This document shows, piece after piece, positions 15,841 to 24,574 of a DNA stretch of 38,955 bases. The stretch is taken from contig JAAYRQ010000135.1 in assembly GCA_012518685.1 (NCBI GenBank), forward strand, positions 1 through 38,955. Direction: 5' to 3'. This stretch comes from Syntrophomonadaceae bacterium. GTDB taxonomy: Bacteria > Bacillota > Syntrophomonadia > Syntrophomonadales > Syntrophomonadaceae. The translations under genes and the position numbers were made by a program. The notes under the pieces were generated by a model. The model had not been told where the DNA came from. It was given only the letters and a program-made list of their open reading frames with translations, and ran no database searches. Every line of letters starts with the position of its first letter. Positions within the stretch are counted from its first letter, which is position 1.

Positions 15841-17754
15841 TTAACCTATTTTACCAAAAACATAAGGATATGCTTCATATACATATTTAATCGGGATTAT
15901 TTCCACCCCTGACATTTTATTAGAAATATCATATTTATTACTATCAGGGATTAAGACTTTTTTAATACCTGCTTGTTTGGCACCATTTATTTTTTCATAT
16001 ATAGCCCCCACAGGCTTTATACCTCCTTGGATGCTTAATTCTCCAGTAATAGCTACATCTTGTCTAATGGGTTTATTCTTAATCGCACTTAACAAAGCGA
16101 GATAAATAGCCGCCCCAGCCGAAGGGCCATCTACCTTGCCTCCCCCCACAATATTAATATGTAAGTCGTAATGGTTAATATTAATGTTTTTTTCCTTGCG
16201 TAAGACCGAAGCTGCATTAAATACAGAGTCTTTTGCCATAGAGCCTGCCGTATCATTAAACCTAATTCTGCCTTCTTCATTAGATTCGCTTACAAATGCT
16301 ATACTTTCTATCTCAATTAGGCTGCCTTGGTAGGCGGCTGCACCTAAGCCAAATATTTTGCCCACTTCCGAATTAGGGGAGGCCTTATTAATTACAATAG
16401 GGGTCAAGCGGCTACTTCTAATCGCCTCCCTAATATGACTAGAGAATACCTTAATTTTCCCAGCATTATTAATTTTCGTATTTCCCTCATTGATGGCTAG
16501 GGAATAAGCATCTACTAATAGCTTATTAGCAGACCTGCCATCAACCGCATAAAGACTAATGATATCAGCTATATCATCCGCAATGTCAATATTAAGTTTA
16601 TCAGCAGACAGGCTAACAATTTTCTTAATGTTATCTGTTGACAAGGGTTCAAAATATATTTCCATACATCTCGACCTAAAAGCAGGGTTTATATCTTCTT
16701 TGCCGCGTGTAGTAGCTCCAATTAAAATAAAATCAGCAGGAACCCCCCTATCAAACATTTGCTTAATATATTTTGGCACCCGTTCATCGTCGGGGTCATA
16801 ATAAGAGGATTCAAAATAAACTCGCTTATCCTCCAAAACCTTTAATAATTTATTTTGTAAAATATAATCCATATCCCCTATCTCATCAATAAACAAAATA
16901 CCCCCATGGGCCTCTGATACTAGACCTAACTTGGGTTCGGGAATTCCGTCATTTGCCAATTCCTTCTTAGCACCTTGATAAATGGGGTCATGTACTGAAC
17001 CTATCAAGGGATTCGTAGCCTCCTTCACATCGTGGCGGAGGGTGGTCCCATCAACCTCGATAAAGGGAGCCGCCTGGCTAAAGGGATTAGAATTCCTGCC
17101 CTTTACAATTTCTAGAGCCAGTCTAGCACAAGTAGTTTTGCCAACTCCTGGGGGGCCATATAGCAAAATATGTTGGGGAAAAGGGGTGTTAAGCTTAGAT
17201 ATTAGAGATTTTATAGCATTTTCTTGTCCTACGATCTCCTTTAAGCTATTAGGTCTTAGCAGTTCCAGAGCCGATTTACTAAGGGAGCTATTCTCCATCT
17301 TTTCTAACTGGCTGAATTTTCTAAAGGTTAGGGCATTTTCGCAGTTAGTATTTTTTTCTTTTAAAACCTGTAGCCTTATTTCTTCTACATATTCAGCATA
17401 GCTTGCGGTAATTTTTTCATTAATTAGCTTATTTAATTCTTCCTCTACAGCCCTTTTAGCATATTTTTCCGCTATTAGTTCTTCTAATTCCTCAAGCAGT
17501 ATGGGGATGTCTATACTTTCCAGTTTAGAAGATTTACCTAACAAGACTTTTTTAATAGCCATTAGCCTATCACCTAGGTTACTAGAACTTATCATATCTA
17601 AGACTTCTAACTTAGAAGCTATGATTATAAATTCCTGAGTCCCGTAAAATTTTTCCACATTCTCATATAAATTATCTATCCGCCATAATATTTGTTGGTC
17701 ATCATCGGTAAATGATTTTGATTTTAGTCTCCATTGCTTCACTAAATACGGCAC
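15841..17754 (-). CDS. lonC: Spore-type ATP-dependent Lon-family protease LonC
   Basis: AAA+ protease of 637 residues, a size and architecture matching the Lon-like family found in endospore formers. The N-terminal 150 residues are helical and unlike classical Lon. Walker A is GPPGVGKTT (200-208) and Walker B ILFIDEIGD (286-294), with sensor region GATTR. The C-terminal peptidase domain has the catalytic Ser545 in GPSAGAA and Lys588 in YEKINGAK. A GTG start follows AGGAGGT by good spacing. It follows rplI by 16 bases, so it is probably the last gene of the rpsF operon. Substrates are unknown. Confidence 0.9.
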   Translation of the reverse strand: MPYLVKQWRLKSKSFTDDDQQILWRIDNLYENVEKFYGTQEFIIIASKLEVLDMISSSNLGDRLMAIKKVLLGKSSKLESIDIPILLEELEELIAEKYAKRAVEEELNKLINEKITASYAEYVEEIRLQVLKEKNTNCENALTFRKFSQLEKMENSSLSKSALELLRPNSLKEIVGQENAIKSLISKLNTPFPQHILLYGPPGVGKTTCARLALEIVKGRNSNPFSQAAPFIEVDGTTLRHDVKEATNPLIGSVHDPIYQGAKKELANDGIPEPKLGLVSEAHGGILFIDEIGDMDYILQNKLLKVLEDKRVYFESSYYDPDDERVPKYIKQMFDRGVPADFILIGATTRGKEDINPAFRSRCMEIYFEPLSTDNIKKIVSLSADKLNIDIADDIADIISLYAVDGRSANKLLVDAYSLAINEGNTKINNAGKIKVFSSHIREAIRSSRLTPIVINKASPNSEVGKIFGLGAAAYQGSLIEIESIAFVSESNEEGRIRFNDTAGSMAKDSVFNAASVLRKEKNININHYDLHINIVGGGKVDGPSAGAAIYLALLSAIKNKPIRQDVAITGELSIQGGIKPVGAIYEKINGAKQAGIKKVLIPDSNKYDISNKMSGVEIIPIKYVYEAYPYVFGKIG

Positions 17755-17770
17755 GATTTACCTCCTAGTA

Positions 17771-18217
17771 TTATTCTGATGCAACTAGGACCTTAATTTC
17801 TGCGGAAATAGAGGGGTAAATTTTAATAATTACAGGATATTCGCCTATATGTTTTATAGGCTCCTTTAAGTCAACCTTCTTACGATCAATATTGACTTTA
17901 AGCTGTCTTTCTATGTTTTGGGCAATTTCCTTAGCAGTTACAGCCCCAAAAAGCTTGTCACCAGAACCTACCTTAGCCTTAACCTCTATGGTCTGACCGT
18001 CAATTTTAGTTTTTATGACTTTAGCGGCTGCCTTTTCCTTTTCTTTAATATTTTTAATTTGTTCTTTCTTTTCTAGATTCTGCTTTAGACTAGATTTGGT
18101 AGCCTCAATGACTAAGCCTTTAGGAATTAAAAAATTCCTCGCATACCCATCGGATACCTCTTTAATTTCGCCCTCATTTCCAAGGTTCTTTACATCTTGT
18201 AATAATATAACTTTCAT
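17771..18217 (-). CDS. rplI: 50S ribosomal protein L9
   Basis: Binds 23S rRNA near the L1 stalk base. Its 148 residues show the N-terminal signature [20 protein letters not shown], the [13 protein letters not shown] stretch, the long connecting helix, and the C-terminal domain. Its ATG abuts the stop codon of the upstream DUF2232 gene, so translation is coupled. Confidence 0.97.
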   Translation of the reverse strand: MKVILLQDVKNLGNEGEIKEVSDGYARNFLIPKGLVIEATKSSLKQNLEKKEQIKNIKEKEKAAAKVIKTKIDGQTIEVKAKVGSGDKLFGAVTAKEIAQNIERQLKVNIDRKKVDLKEPIKHIGEYPVIIKIYPSISAEIKVLVASE

Positions 18218-19177
18218 TTATACATCCTCACTTTCTATTCTTAGCTTGCGATAATCTAGTAACCCATCAAATAAGCCAAAAACACTTAAGAAAAAAACTA
18301 GGGACAAGGGAAATATAATCGCTAAAAATACTAGCAATGCTATTAACCACTTCTTTCTAAATAATTGTTTCTGGCGAAAGATAAATATTAAGGCAGCTAA
18401 GCCAAAATACATAGTTATAGGTAATAATATCACTAATAGATTAGAGCCTATATAATAGATGAAGGATATATTTTCTCGACCTATCAACCATAGGATTAAC
18501 CCCGCTATAGCAAGCCATGCTAGTTGCCAGGGCATTATTTCCTTAATGTATGGTCTTTTCTTTAGACGACTAATATTTCTTTTTAGGCTCACCCTAGCCG
18601 CTAAAAGCAGCATGAAAAATACTACCAAAACCGCTTGCAAGTAGTAAAGTGCAGGTAGGTGATAAGATATTACCTTAACAATATTATAAACCCTAGCTTC
18701 AAAATCGGCCTTACTTATGCCTCTTTTCTCGTAAAATTCAAACATGCCTGATTCATCATATTCTTGTATGCTAATTGCTACACTGGCAGTTAACTGCTCT
18801 TCAAAATCTTTAAGCCCTATATTACCATCTTCTAAGTATAAGGCTCCTAGAAATATAGATACACCCAGAAAAGCCGTAATAATTCCCCATTTTTGTAATG
18901 CATAATATCCCTTATCTTCATAAGCTAATAAGCCGATAACTAGTATAGCTAAGCCATAAAAGGATAGATAATAAAATAAAGTAGTAAAACTAGTTAGATA
19001 AGCTAGTACCCCAAGATTAAGCAGAAAAATAACTAAAAAATTAAGCTTCTCTAGGTAAAGGCTACTTATTATTAGGGTCGCACCCCAGAAAATAGCTATA
19101 AAAAACACCCAACCAATAAAATTAGCCATTAGGAAAGAAAAAGTTATAGAAATTATAGCAAAAATAAGTATATGCAA
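18218..19177 (-). CDS. DUF2232 (YybS-like) multi-pass membrane protein
   Basis: About 319 residues with some eight hydrophobic segments; its place between the rpsR cluster and rplI is typical for YybS-type proteins of Firmicutes. Function unknown. I prefer TTG at 19177: AGAGGTGA lies five bases upstream and includes the stop of the preceding gene, whereas the frame's earlier TTG at 19201 lacks a ribosome site and would force a 20-base overlap. The segment between residues about 120 and 165 is hydrophilic and may be extracellular. Confidence 0.8.
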   Translation of the reverse strand: MHILIFAIISITFSFLMANFIGWVFFIAIFWGATLIISSLYLEKLNFLVIFLLNLGVLAYLTSFTTLFYYLSFYGLAILVIGLLAYEDKGYYALQKWGIITAFLGVSIFLGALYLEDGNIGLKDFEEQLTASVAISIQEYDESGMFEFYEKRGISKADFEARVYNIVKVISYHLPALYYLQAVLVVFFMLLLAARVSLKRNISRLKKRPYIKEIMPWQLAWLAIAGLILWLIGRENISFIYYIGSNLLVILLPITMYFGLAALIFIFRQKQLFRKKWLIALLVFLAIIFPLSLVFFLSVFGLFDGLLDYRKLRIESEDV

Positions 19178-19181
19178 GAAA

Positions 19182-19496
19182 TCACCTCTTATGACCTTCA
19201 AAATAATTTAATAAACTTGATAAATCCCCATACCATTCTTCTAATTCATGTTCTTCACTTATTTGACTTTTTAGCTTGCTTTTAATTTTAGCATCTATGC
19301 TAGCAAAATTAAGTCCTAACCTTTTGCCTAATAAGTAAGCAATCATAATAATTGTAGCTAATATATCACTTAGGGTATCTGCATTAGTTTTTAGCAGTGA
19401 TTTAAAAAGCAGGGCCACCCCTTCTAATAATTCAGCTTTTAACCATTCTATAGTTCGTAAATTTTTAGCAATATCTATTTCCCTTATTTTGCCCAT
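19182..19496 (-). CDS. MazG-like protein
   Basis: 104 residues, helical, resembling the MazG-like proteins that sit next to rpsR in many Clostridia. MazG relatives hydrolyse nucleoside triphosphates, but the metal-binding EExxE...D pattern is not clearly complete here, so activity is uncertain. The next gene (DUF2232) begins within its terminal Shine-Dalgarno/stop overlap, indicating one transcript. Confidence 0.7.
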   Translation of the reverse strand: MGKIREIDIAKNLRTIEWLKAELLEGVALLFKSLLKTNADTLSDILATIIMIAYLLGKRLGLNFASIDAKIKSKLKSQISEEHELEEWYGDLSSLLNYFEGHKR

Positions 19497-19561
19497 CTAT
19501 CTATCACCTCTTTAGGAAATATTCTACATTTACCTTAATTTCCCTTTTCCTAAAGATATAA

Positions 19562-19589
19562 ATAAGCCCTCTTAATTTAGAGGGCTTAT
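19562..19589 (-). terminator. Hairpin after rpsR
   Basis: A perfect 11-bp stem (ATAAGCCCTCT / AGAGGGCTTAT) with a six-base loop, past the rpsR stop codon. The minus-strand tail is only moderately T-rich, so partial readthrough into the MazG-like, DUF2232, rplI and lonC genes is plausible. Confidence 0.7.
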
Positions 19590-19599
19590 ATTTTTGCTA

Positions 19600-19827
19600 T
19601 TATTCAGATGTGTAAGGTAAAAGTGCCATAACCCTTGCCCTTTTGATTGCACTAGTTAGTTGCCTTTGGTGTAGGGCACAATTACCTGTAATTCTTCTAG
19701 GTAGGATTTTCCCTCTTTCGGTAACATATCTTCTTAATTTGGGAAGATCTTTATAATCAATGTGTTCTACTTTATCAGCACAAAAGTTACATTGACGCCT
19801 TCTTTTACGCCTATCTTTTTTCACCAT
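19600..19827 (-). CDS. rpsR: 30S ribosomal protein S18
   Basis: Binds 16S rRNA in the platform as a pair with S6. About 75 residues, with the basic [10 protein letters not shown] start, a second cysteine pair partner (C-N-F-C), and the conserved [25 protein letters not shown] at 19827 follows AAGGAG by five bases; a GTG two codons earlier overlaps that site. It closes the rpsF-ssb-rpsR trio, 12 bases after ssb. Confidence 0.97.
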   Translation of the reverse strand: MVKKDRRKRRRQCNFCADKVEHIDYKDLPKLRRYVTERGKILPRRITGNCALHQRQLTSAIKRARVMALLPYTSE

Positions 19828-19839
19828 TTTCACTCCTTA

Positions 19840-20283
19840 CTAAAATGGTATTTCATCATTACCATCCCTATCAACTATGTCTATATCCTCAAGACTAACT
19901 TCCTTGCCTAAATCTTTCCAATCATCGGGGGCATTGTCTGCACTACGGCTTGAACCAGCAGAAGCACCGCCCTGACCTCCTCTATCTAAAAACCGTACAT
20001 CGTCAGCTATAATTTCAGTCACTTTACGCTTTATCCCATCTTGTCCTTCATAAGTTCTAGCTTGTAAGCGACCCTCTACCGCCACTAGCCTGCCTTTGCC
20101 CAAATAGTTAGCACAATTCTCTGCCAAGCCACGCCAAGTAACGATATCAAAAAAATCAGCTTCATCCTTATTATATTTTCTTTGTACAGCCAAAGAAAAC
20201 CGACATACCGCCGTACCATTAGTAGTATATTTGAGTTCAGGATCTCTAGTAAGTCTGCCTATCATAATAACACTATTTAACAA
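19840..20283 (-). CDS. ssb: Single-stranded DNA-binding protein
   Basis: Coats ssDNA during replication and repair. 147 residues: an OB fold at about 1-105 (LNSVIMIGRLTRDPELKYT, RKYNKDEADFFDIVTWRG), a Gly/Ser-rich linker, and an acidic tip DGNDEIPF that recruits partner proteins. It starts with TTG, with GGGGGAG seven bases upstream; the nearby ATG is out of frame. Its position between rpsF and rpsR is the standard Firmicutes order. Confidence 0.96.
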   Translation of the reverse strand: MLNSVIMIGRLTRDPELKYTTNGTAVCRFSLAVQRKYNKDEADFFDIVTWRGLAENCANYLGKGRLVAVEGRLQARTYEGQDGIKRKVTEIIADDVRFLDRGGQGGASAGSSRSADNAPDDWKDLGKEVSLEDIDIVDRDGNDEIPF

Positions 20284-20310
20284 TACATTCTCCCCCTTAC
20301 CGCCAGAGAT

Positions 20311-20604
20311 CTATTTTTCATCTTGACGAATAATTATATGACGCAAAAATTTATCAGATAGTTTAATAACCCTATCTATTTCTTGAGCTGTTTCAGGTTG
20401 TCCTTTAAAATACCATAGACTATATACGCCTTCCGTATAATCTTCAATACTATACGCTAGGCGTTTTTTGCCCCAACCGTCAGCCTCATTAACGAATTCC
20501 CCAGCAAAATCAGCTATGATTTGCTTAAGTCTTTCCTTAGTTTCAGCTAAATCTTCTTCGGTTAAGTCTGGTTTTAATATAAACATAAGCTCATAAGTGC
20601 GCAT
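20311..20604 (-). CDS. rpsF: 30S ribosomal protein S6
   Basis: 97 residues beginning MRTYELMFILKPDL, with KRLAYSIEDYTEGVYSLWYF and the C-terminal RHIIIRQDEK. It binds the 16S platform together with S18, encoded two genes downstream. GGGAGGAGG precedes the ATG. A promoter and a structured leader lie upstream and could mediate feedback by S6:S18. Confidence 0.97.
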   Translation of the reverse strand: MRTYELMFILKPDLTEEDLAETKERLKQIIADFAGEFVNEADGWGKKRLAYSIEDYTEGVYSLWYFKGQPETAQEIDRVIKLSDKFLRHIIIRQDEK

Positions 20605-20670
20605 CGTTACACCTCCTCCCTACGGACTATACCTATAAATAGGTACGGCCCCGACTTTAGACGGGGCAGG
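20605..20670 (-). promoter_or_regulatory. Structured rpsF leader, candidate S6:S18 autoregulatory site
   Basis: Two adjacent hairpins precede rpsF: GCCCCG/CGGGGC (20648-20667, eight-base loop) and ACCTAT/ATAGGT (20630-20645, tetraloop, extended by a T-A pair). A CCG lies at the junction, and an upstream CCCT could pair with the AGGG of the ribosome site. Leaders that bind S6:S18 are known for rpsF operons; I have not matched this to the consensus model. Confidence 0.5.
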
Positions 20671-20681
20671 GACTTCAACTG

Positions 20682-20711
20682 ATTATAGCAAATAACCTAA
20701 CACATTGGCAA
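20682..20711 (-). promoter_or_regulatory. Sigma-A promoter of the rpsF operon
   Basis: On the minus strand TTGCCA and a perfect TATAAT are separated by 18 bases, placing the start about ten bases before the structured leader. Confidence 0.65.
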
Positions 20712-20740
20712 GAAAGTTTTTATATTAGAATAATTCATCC

Positions 20741-20959
20741 TTATAATTTACCCTTTACTAGTAAGCTAATAAGTGATGATACAGGTTTTTCTATAATATA
20801 AGTGTCATTAAACAAGGCTTTTAATATAGCTATAGGCTCAGGCGATGTAGGGCTTTTTTTAAAAGCTATGATGCAAAAATGTTCTTCTTTAGGATTAGAA
20901 TTAATCCGGACCAAATCTCCCTTAGCAAAATTCCTGCCTGCTACTAACTTTAGCCTCAT
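20741..20959 (-). CDS. Small hypothetical protein
   Basis: 72 residues of no family I recognise. The ATG follows GAAGGGGATG-type purines closely. The N-terminal half has the pattern RNFAKGDLVRINSNPKEEHFCIIAF, compatible with a small beta-barrel such as an SH3-like fold; this is a guess from strand pattern. It sits between the DUF951 gene and rpsF, reading in the same direction. Confidence 0.55.
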   Translation of the reverse strand: MRLKLVAGRNFAKGDLVRINSNPKEEHFCIIAFKKSPTSPEPIAILKALFNDTYIIEKPVSSLISLLVKGKL

Positions 20960-21031
20960 CCCCTTCTACCCCCTCTTTTGCTAAAATATTACTATATAAT
21001 ATGCACAAAAGAAGTAAATAGTTAGGTTTAT

Positions 21032-21217
21032 TTATTCGATTACTTTCACCATACGCTTTTCAAATTCTGACCTAGATAGCATGACAATACGATTACAGCC
21101 TTGACATTTGATTTTAATATCGGCTCCCATCCTGATAACTTCCCAATTATAACTGCCACAGGGATGAACCTTTTTCATTTTCACGATATCGCCTAATGCA
21201 AAAGCCTTCCTAACTAT
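21032..21217 (-). CDS. DUF951 protein with unusual start
   Basis: Small protein of the DUF951 family, recognised by ALGDIVKMKKVHPCGSYNW, GADIKIKCQGCNRIVML and FEKRM; the cysteines (HPCG, CQGC) suggest a zinc site. No ATG, GTG or TTG occurs at the expected N-terminus. The family's conserved LGDIV lies upstream of the first usable codon (GTG at 21184). I place the start at ATA 21217, five bases after GGGGGCGG, with low certainty. The frame is the same as selD's and is separated from it only by the selD TAG stop, so readthrough fusion is an alternative. I believe Bacillus YyzM is a relative near rpsF. Confidence 0.7.
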   Translation of the reverse strand: MVRKAFALGDIVKMKKVHPCGSYNWEVIRMGADIKIKCQGCNRIVMLSRSEFEKRMVKVIE

Positions 21218-21229
21218 TTTTACCGCCCC

Positions 21230-22273
21230 CTATTTGCTAATACTTAGTTTTATCGGACTAAAAGCATCTTCTACTACTCTGCCTATTATAGAAAAGTAAC
21301 TATTAGCCTTATCAAAGACCCTTATTAAGTGAGCTAGCCTATCTTCGGGAACTGATATTAATAGCCCCCCTGCCGTTTCAGGCGTATATAAAAGATCAAT
21401 AATTATAGGATCTATTTCAGCAGTAGTTTCTACATAAGGGGCTAAGTAATCCCGATTCGTATAAGCACCCCCAGGAATAAGTCCCATACTGGCATAGTCA
21501 TAAACTCCAGACATATAAGGCACACTATTAGTAAATAGCTTTACCTGCACATTACTGCTATAAGCCATTTCAAATAAATGTCCTAATAAGCCAAAACCAG
21601 TTATATCAGTTACTGCATTAACTCCTATATCAGCAAAGTTATCTACTGCATCTTTATTAAGCATAGTCATCCATTTGGTAGCTTCATTATATTCTTCAGC
21701 TTTTGCTAAGTCAGCCTTAATCGCCGTAGCTATAATGCCATTTCCAATCGGCTTAGTAAGCAAGAGCACATCACCTGCCCTCGCATTAGCATTGGTCAAT
21801 AATTTTTGCGGATGGACGATACCTGTTACAGATAAACCATATTTGGGCTCATTATCATCAACCGTATGACCTCCTACTAAGAAAGCCCCTGCTTCCTCAA
21901 TTTTACTTAAGCCCCCTGCTAAAATAGACTTCAAAATATTGAAATCTTCACATTCGGGAAAACAAACTATATTCATAGCTAATAGAGGTTTGCCACCCAT
22001 AGCATATATGTCATTAAGGGCATTAGTAGCCGCAATTTGCCCAAAGGTAAAGGGATCGTCAACCATAGGGGTGAAAAAATCCATAGTTTGAATTAAAGCA
22101 GTCTCATCATTAAGCTTATAAACACCTGCATCATCCCTAGTGTCAAGGCCTACTAATAAATTAGGATGGCTAGCCACCTTAAGCTCACTTAGTATTTGTT
22201 CTAGGGCACCCGGCCCTATCTTAGCTGCTCATCCAGCTGCCCTAACCATTTGGGTTAATCGCACCTTACTCAT
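21230..22273 (-). CDS. selD: Selenide, water dikinase SelD (selenocysteine-containing)
   Basis: Makes selenophosphate from selenide and ATP, the selenium donor for SelA. The true start is ATG at 22273, preceded by GGGGG. The N-terminus reads MSKVRLTQMVRAAG, then UGA at codon 15, then AAKIGPGALEQIL. The UGA occupies the catalytic Cys/Sec position and is followed three codons later by the essential lysine (Lys18). The remainder (DTRDDAGVY, TMDFFTPMVDDPF, GGHTVDDNEPKYG) is fully conserved, giving 347 residues. Any caller that treats UGA as stop will begin at an internal codon and lose the active site. It lies 49 bases after an M18 aminopeptidase gene. Confidence 0.97.
22202..22231 (-). promoter_or_regulatory. 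Sec codon and bacterial SECIS hairpin in selD
   Basis: UGA at 22229-22231 is followed by a hairpin at 22202-22218: TAGGGC pairs perfectly with GCCCTA around the loop CGGGT, about ten bases after the UGA. This is the place and size of a bacterial SECIS, which SelB binds through its C-terminal winged helices. The loop contains guanines, as in known examples. Confidence 0.85.
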
Positions 22274-22322
22274 AAATCTTACCCCCACCATATTTTAATA
22301 ATCCTTAAAATCCAACTAATAT

Positions 22323-23708
22323 CTAAGCTAGAAAAGATTGCATAAAACCTAAATAAGCACGATAGGCCATATAGACATCTGCTTTACTAGTAACTTCAAA
22401 AGGAGAATGCATAGAGAGCACCGCCACCCCTAAATCAACTACTTCCATGCCATACCAGGACATATATTGGGCCACCGTTCCGCCACCACCTATGTCAACC
22501 TTACCTAATTCGCCAACTTGCCATAGGACATCATAGTCGTCAAAAAGCCTGCGTATTTTAGCCAAAAATTCTGGATTAGCATCATTAGAACTAGACTTTC
22601 CACGCGAACCAGTATATTTAGTTAATACAACCCCCCTAGACATAAAGCTATTATTAAGCTTTTCAAATACTTCTGGATAATTAGGGTCAAAAGCCGCATT
22701 AACATCAGCAGAGAGGGCATAAGAATTAGCTAGGGTTTGCCGTACCTTAAAATAATCCTTTTCCCCCATTTTGGTAAATAGCTCGGCTACTAAATTTTCT
22801 ATTAATAGCGATTGTAAGCCTGTATTACCTGTACTGCCTATTTCCTCTTTATCGACAAATAAGCAGATAGCAGTAGTCTGGGGATTTTCTACTTCTAGAG
22901 CCGCCCTTAAAGAGGTATAGGCACAGACCCTATCATCTTGTCCATAGCCGCCTATCATACTCCTGTCAAATCCCACTTCCCTAGCCTTAAAAGCGGGTAC
23001 TAGCTGGAATTCAGCACTAGCAAAATCATCATTTTCTATATTATATTTTTCTTGCAATATTTTCATTATGTTAGCCTTTACGGGGTCACTATGGGCATCC
23101 TTTAGGGGATAATTACCTATTAAAACATTTAGATCCTCACCCTTAATAACCTCACTAGCCTTTTTCTCCATTTGATCCTTAGCCAAATGAGGTAATAAGT
23201 CGGAAATAGTAAATACCATGTCATCGGCCTCTTCGCCAATAACCACCTTAACATTTTCTCCAGATTTCTTGCATACTACCCCGTGTAAAGCTAGGGGAAT
23301 AGTGACCCACTGGTACTTTTTAATCCCCCCGTAATAATGAGTTTTAAAGAGTGCTTGCCCATCAGCTTCGTATAAAGGCTGAGCTTTTAAATCAATACGG
23401 GGTGAGTCAATATGTGAGGCCACTATATTAGCCCCATCTTCTAGCGGATTTTCCCCCATGACAATTAAGGCACATATCTTATCCTTTAGCTGATAAACCA
23501 ACTTATCCCCAGCTTTAATCTGCTTAGCATCAGCAATATCTATAAAATTGTGGTTTATTGAAGTTTCCACAATGTATTCTACTGCCTCCCTTTCTGTTTT
23601 AGCTAGATTTAAGAAAGTAAGATATTCCTTATTAATTCCCTCCAACAAATCCAACTGATTTCTATCTAGCTTATCCCAAGCAGATTTAAGCTTATCTGTT
23701 TTTTCCAT
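22323..23708 (-). CDS. M18-family aminopeptidase
   Basis: Zinc aminopeptidase of 461 residues, related to aminopeptidase I and aspartyl aminopeptidases, probably cytosolic and used in peptide turnover. Conserved blocks visible in order: VASHIDSPRIDLK with a metal-binding His-Asp, YGGIKKYQW, GQDDRVCAY with a metal Asp, FVDKEEIGSTG carrying the catalytic Glu pair, and the C-terminal MHSPFEVTSKADVYM with a metal His. GGAGG precedes the ATG. It is followed by selD in the same direction; a functional link is not evident. Confidence 0.92.
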   Translation of the reverse strand: MEKTDKLKSAWDKLDRNQLDLLEGINKEYLTFLNLAKTEREAVEYIVETSINHNFIDIADAKQIKAGDKLVYQLKDKICALIVMGENPLEDGANIVASHIDSPRIDLKAQPLYEADGQALFKTHYYGGIKKYQWVTIPLALHGVVCKKSGENVKVVIGEEADDMVFTISDLLPHLAKDQMEKKASEVIKGEDLNVLIGNYPLKDAHSDPVKANIMKILQEKYNIENDDFASAEFQLVPAFKAREVGFDRSMIGGYGQDDRVCAYTSLRAALEVENPQTTAICLFVDKEEIGSTGNTGLQSLLIENLVAELFTKMGEKDYFKVRQTLANSYALSADVNAAFDPNYPEVFEKLNNSFMSRGVVLTKYTGSRGKSSSNDANPEFLAKIRRLFDDYDVLWQVGELGKVDIGGGGTVAQYMSWYGMEVVDLGVAVLSMHSPFEVTSKADVYMAYRAYLGFMQSFLA

Positions 23709-23775
23709 TCCTAATACCTCCTAATAAAAAATACTAATAATATCCTTATATTAACCTACTGTTAAATTAGCTATA

Positions 23776-24393
23776 CTAACCTATAGTAGTGATAATTACT
23801 TGAAGCAAATAATTAGCAATCACTGAGCTAACTATTAAATTATAAGCTATAGTCGCATAAATCAAGCCAATTTGGCTTAATAACTCTAAAATAGGAGTGA
23901 GCAACCTTAATAATATTAAAAAAATGAGGAAGTTCTTCAAGGTAAATAATATGGCACCCAAAGTTTTATTAAAAAAGGATAAAAATCCTATAGAAAATAG
24001 CTTACCTATAAAAGACCAGATGACCTTTAATATTATGAAAGTCACTATAAAAATGATAGCAAAACTAATAATCACCAAGCTTGTGCAAACTAACTTATCC
24101 CTTAAATCCAGAAAATAAGTTTCTAAGGGTAGGGCATAAGTAAATAAACTAGTTTCGACAACCAAGGCTGGTAGGGTCCATTTTTCATAGATTATTTCAG
24201 TTAATAGTTCATTTAGGTTAAAATTATAATTTAGATAGATAAGCAAATCACTGTAAAATAAAATACCTAAAACAATCGCTATAATTACACTGGTAAAACC
24301 ACTTACCGCCTTAATAAAGCCTTTTTTAAAACTACTAACTAAAGTTACTAAGAAAAATAAAATAATAATATAATCTAATATATTAAAAGCCAT
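23776..24393 (-). CDS. CvpA-family membrane protein
   Basis: 205 residues with about four hydrophobic segments. The N-terminus FNILDYIIILFFLVTLVSSFKKGFIKAVSGF matches the CvpA pattern (D-x(5)-6 hydrophobic...G...KG). CvpA proteins are inner-membrane proteins of poorly defined function. The ribosome site upstream is weak. Confidence 0.75.
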   Translation of the reverse strand: MAFNILDYIIILFFLVTLVSSFKKGFIKAVSGFTSVIIAIVLGILFYSDLLIYLNYNFNLNELLTEIIYEKWTLPALVVETSLFTYALPLETYFLDLRDKLVCTSLVIISFAIIFIVTFIILKVIWSFIGKLFSIGFLSFFNKTLGAILFTLKNFLIFLILLRLLTPILELLSQIGLIYATIAYNLIVSSVIANYLLQVIITTIG

Positions 24394-24574
24394 ATTAAAT
24401 ACCTAATAATTCCTTTATTTCTGATTATAACATAGTAAGTTTTTAGCTAAAAATAATAAATAATAATACTAGGCCACCAGCTATAACTATGATAAATACA
24501 GTTTTTACTTGCTATTTAGCACTTTTTAGGGTATATCAAAAATAGCCATTTAAAAATTAATCGAAGGAGTAGTC

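Noticed and set aside
16982-17401. A 139-codon plus-strand open frame
   Set aside because: Antisense to lonC, including its Walker A segment; no independent support.
21230-21232. Pyrrolysine at the selD TAG
   Set aside because: Other genes here, such as the CBS-ACT gene and livH's neighbours, also end in TAG, and no pyl genes are seen; TAG is most simply a stop.
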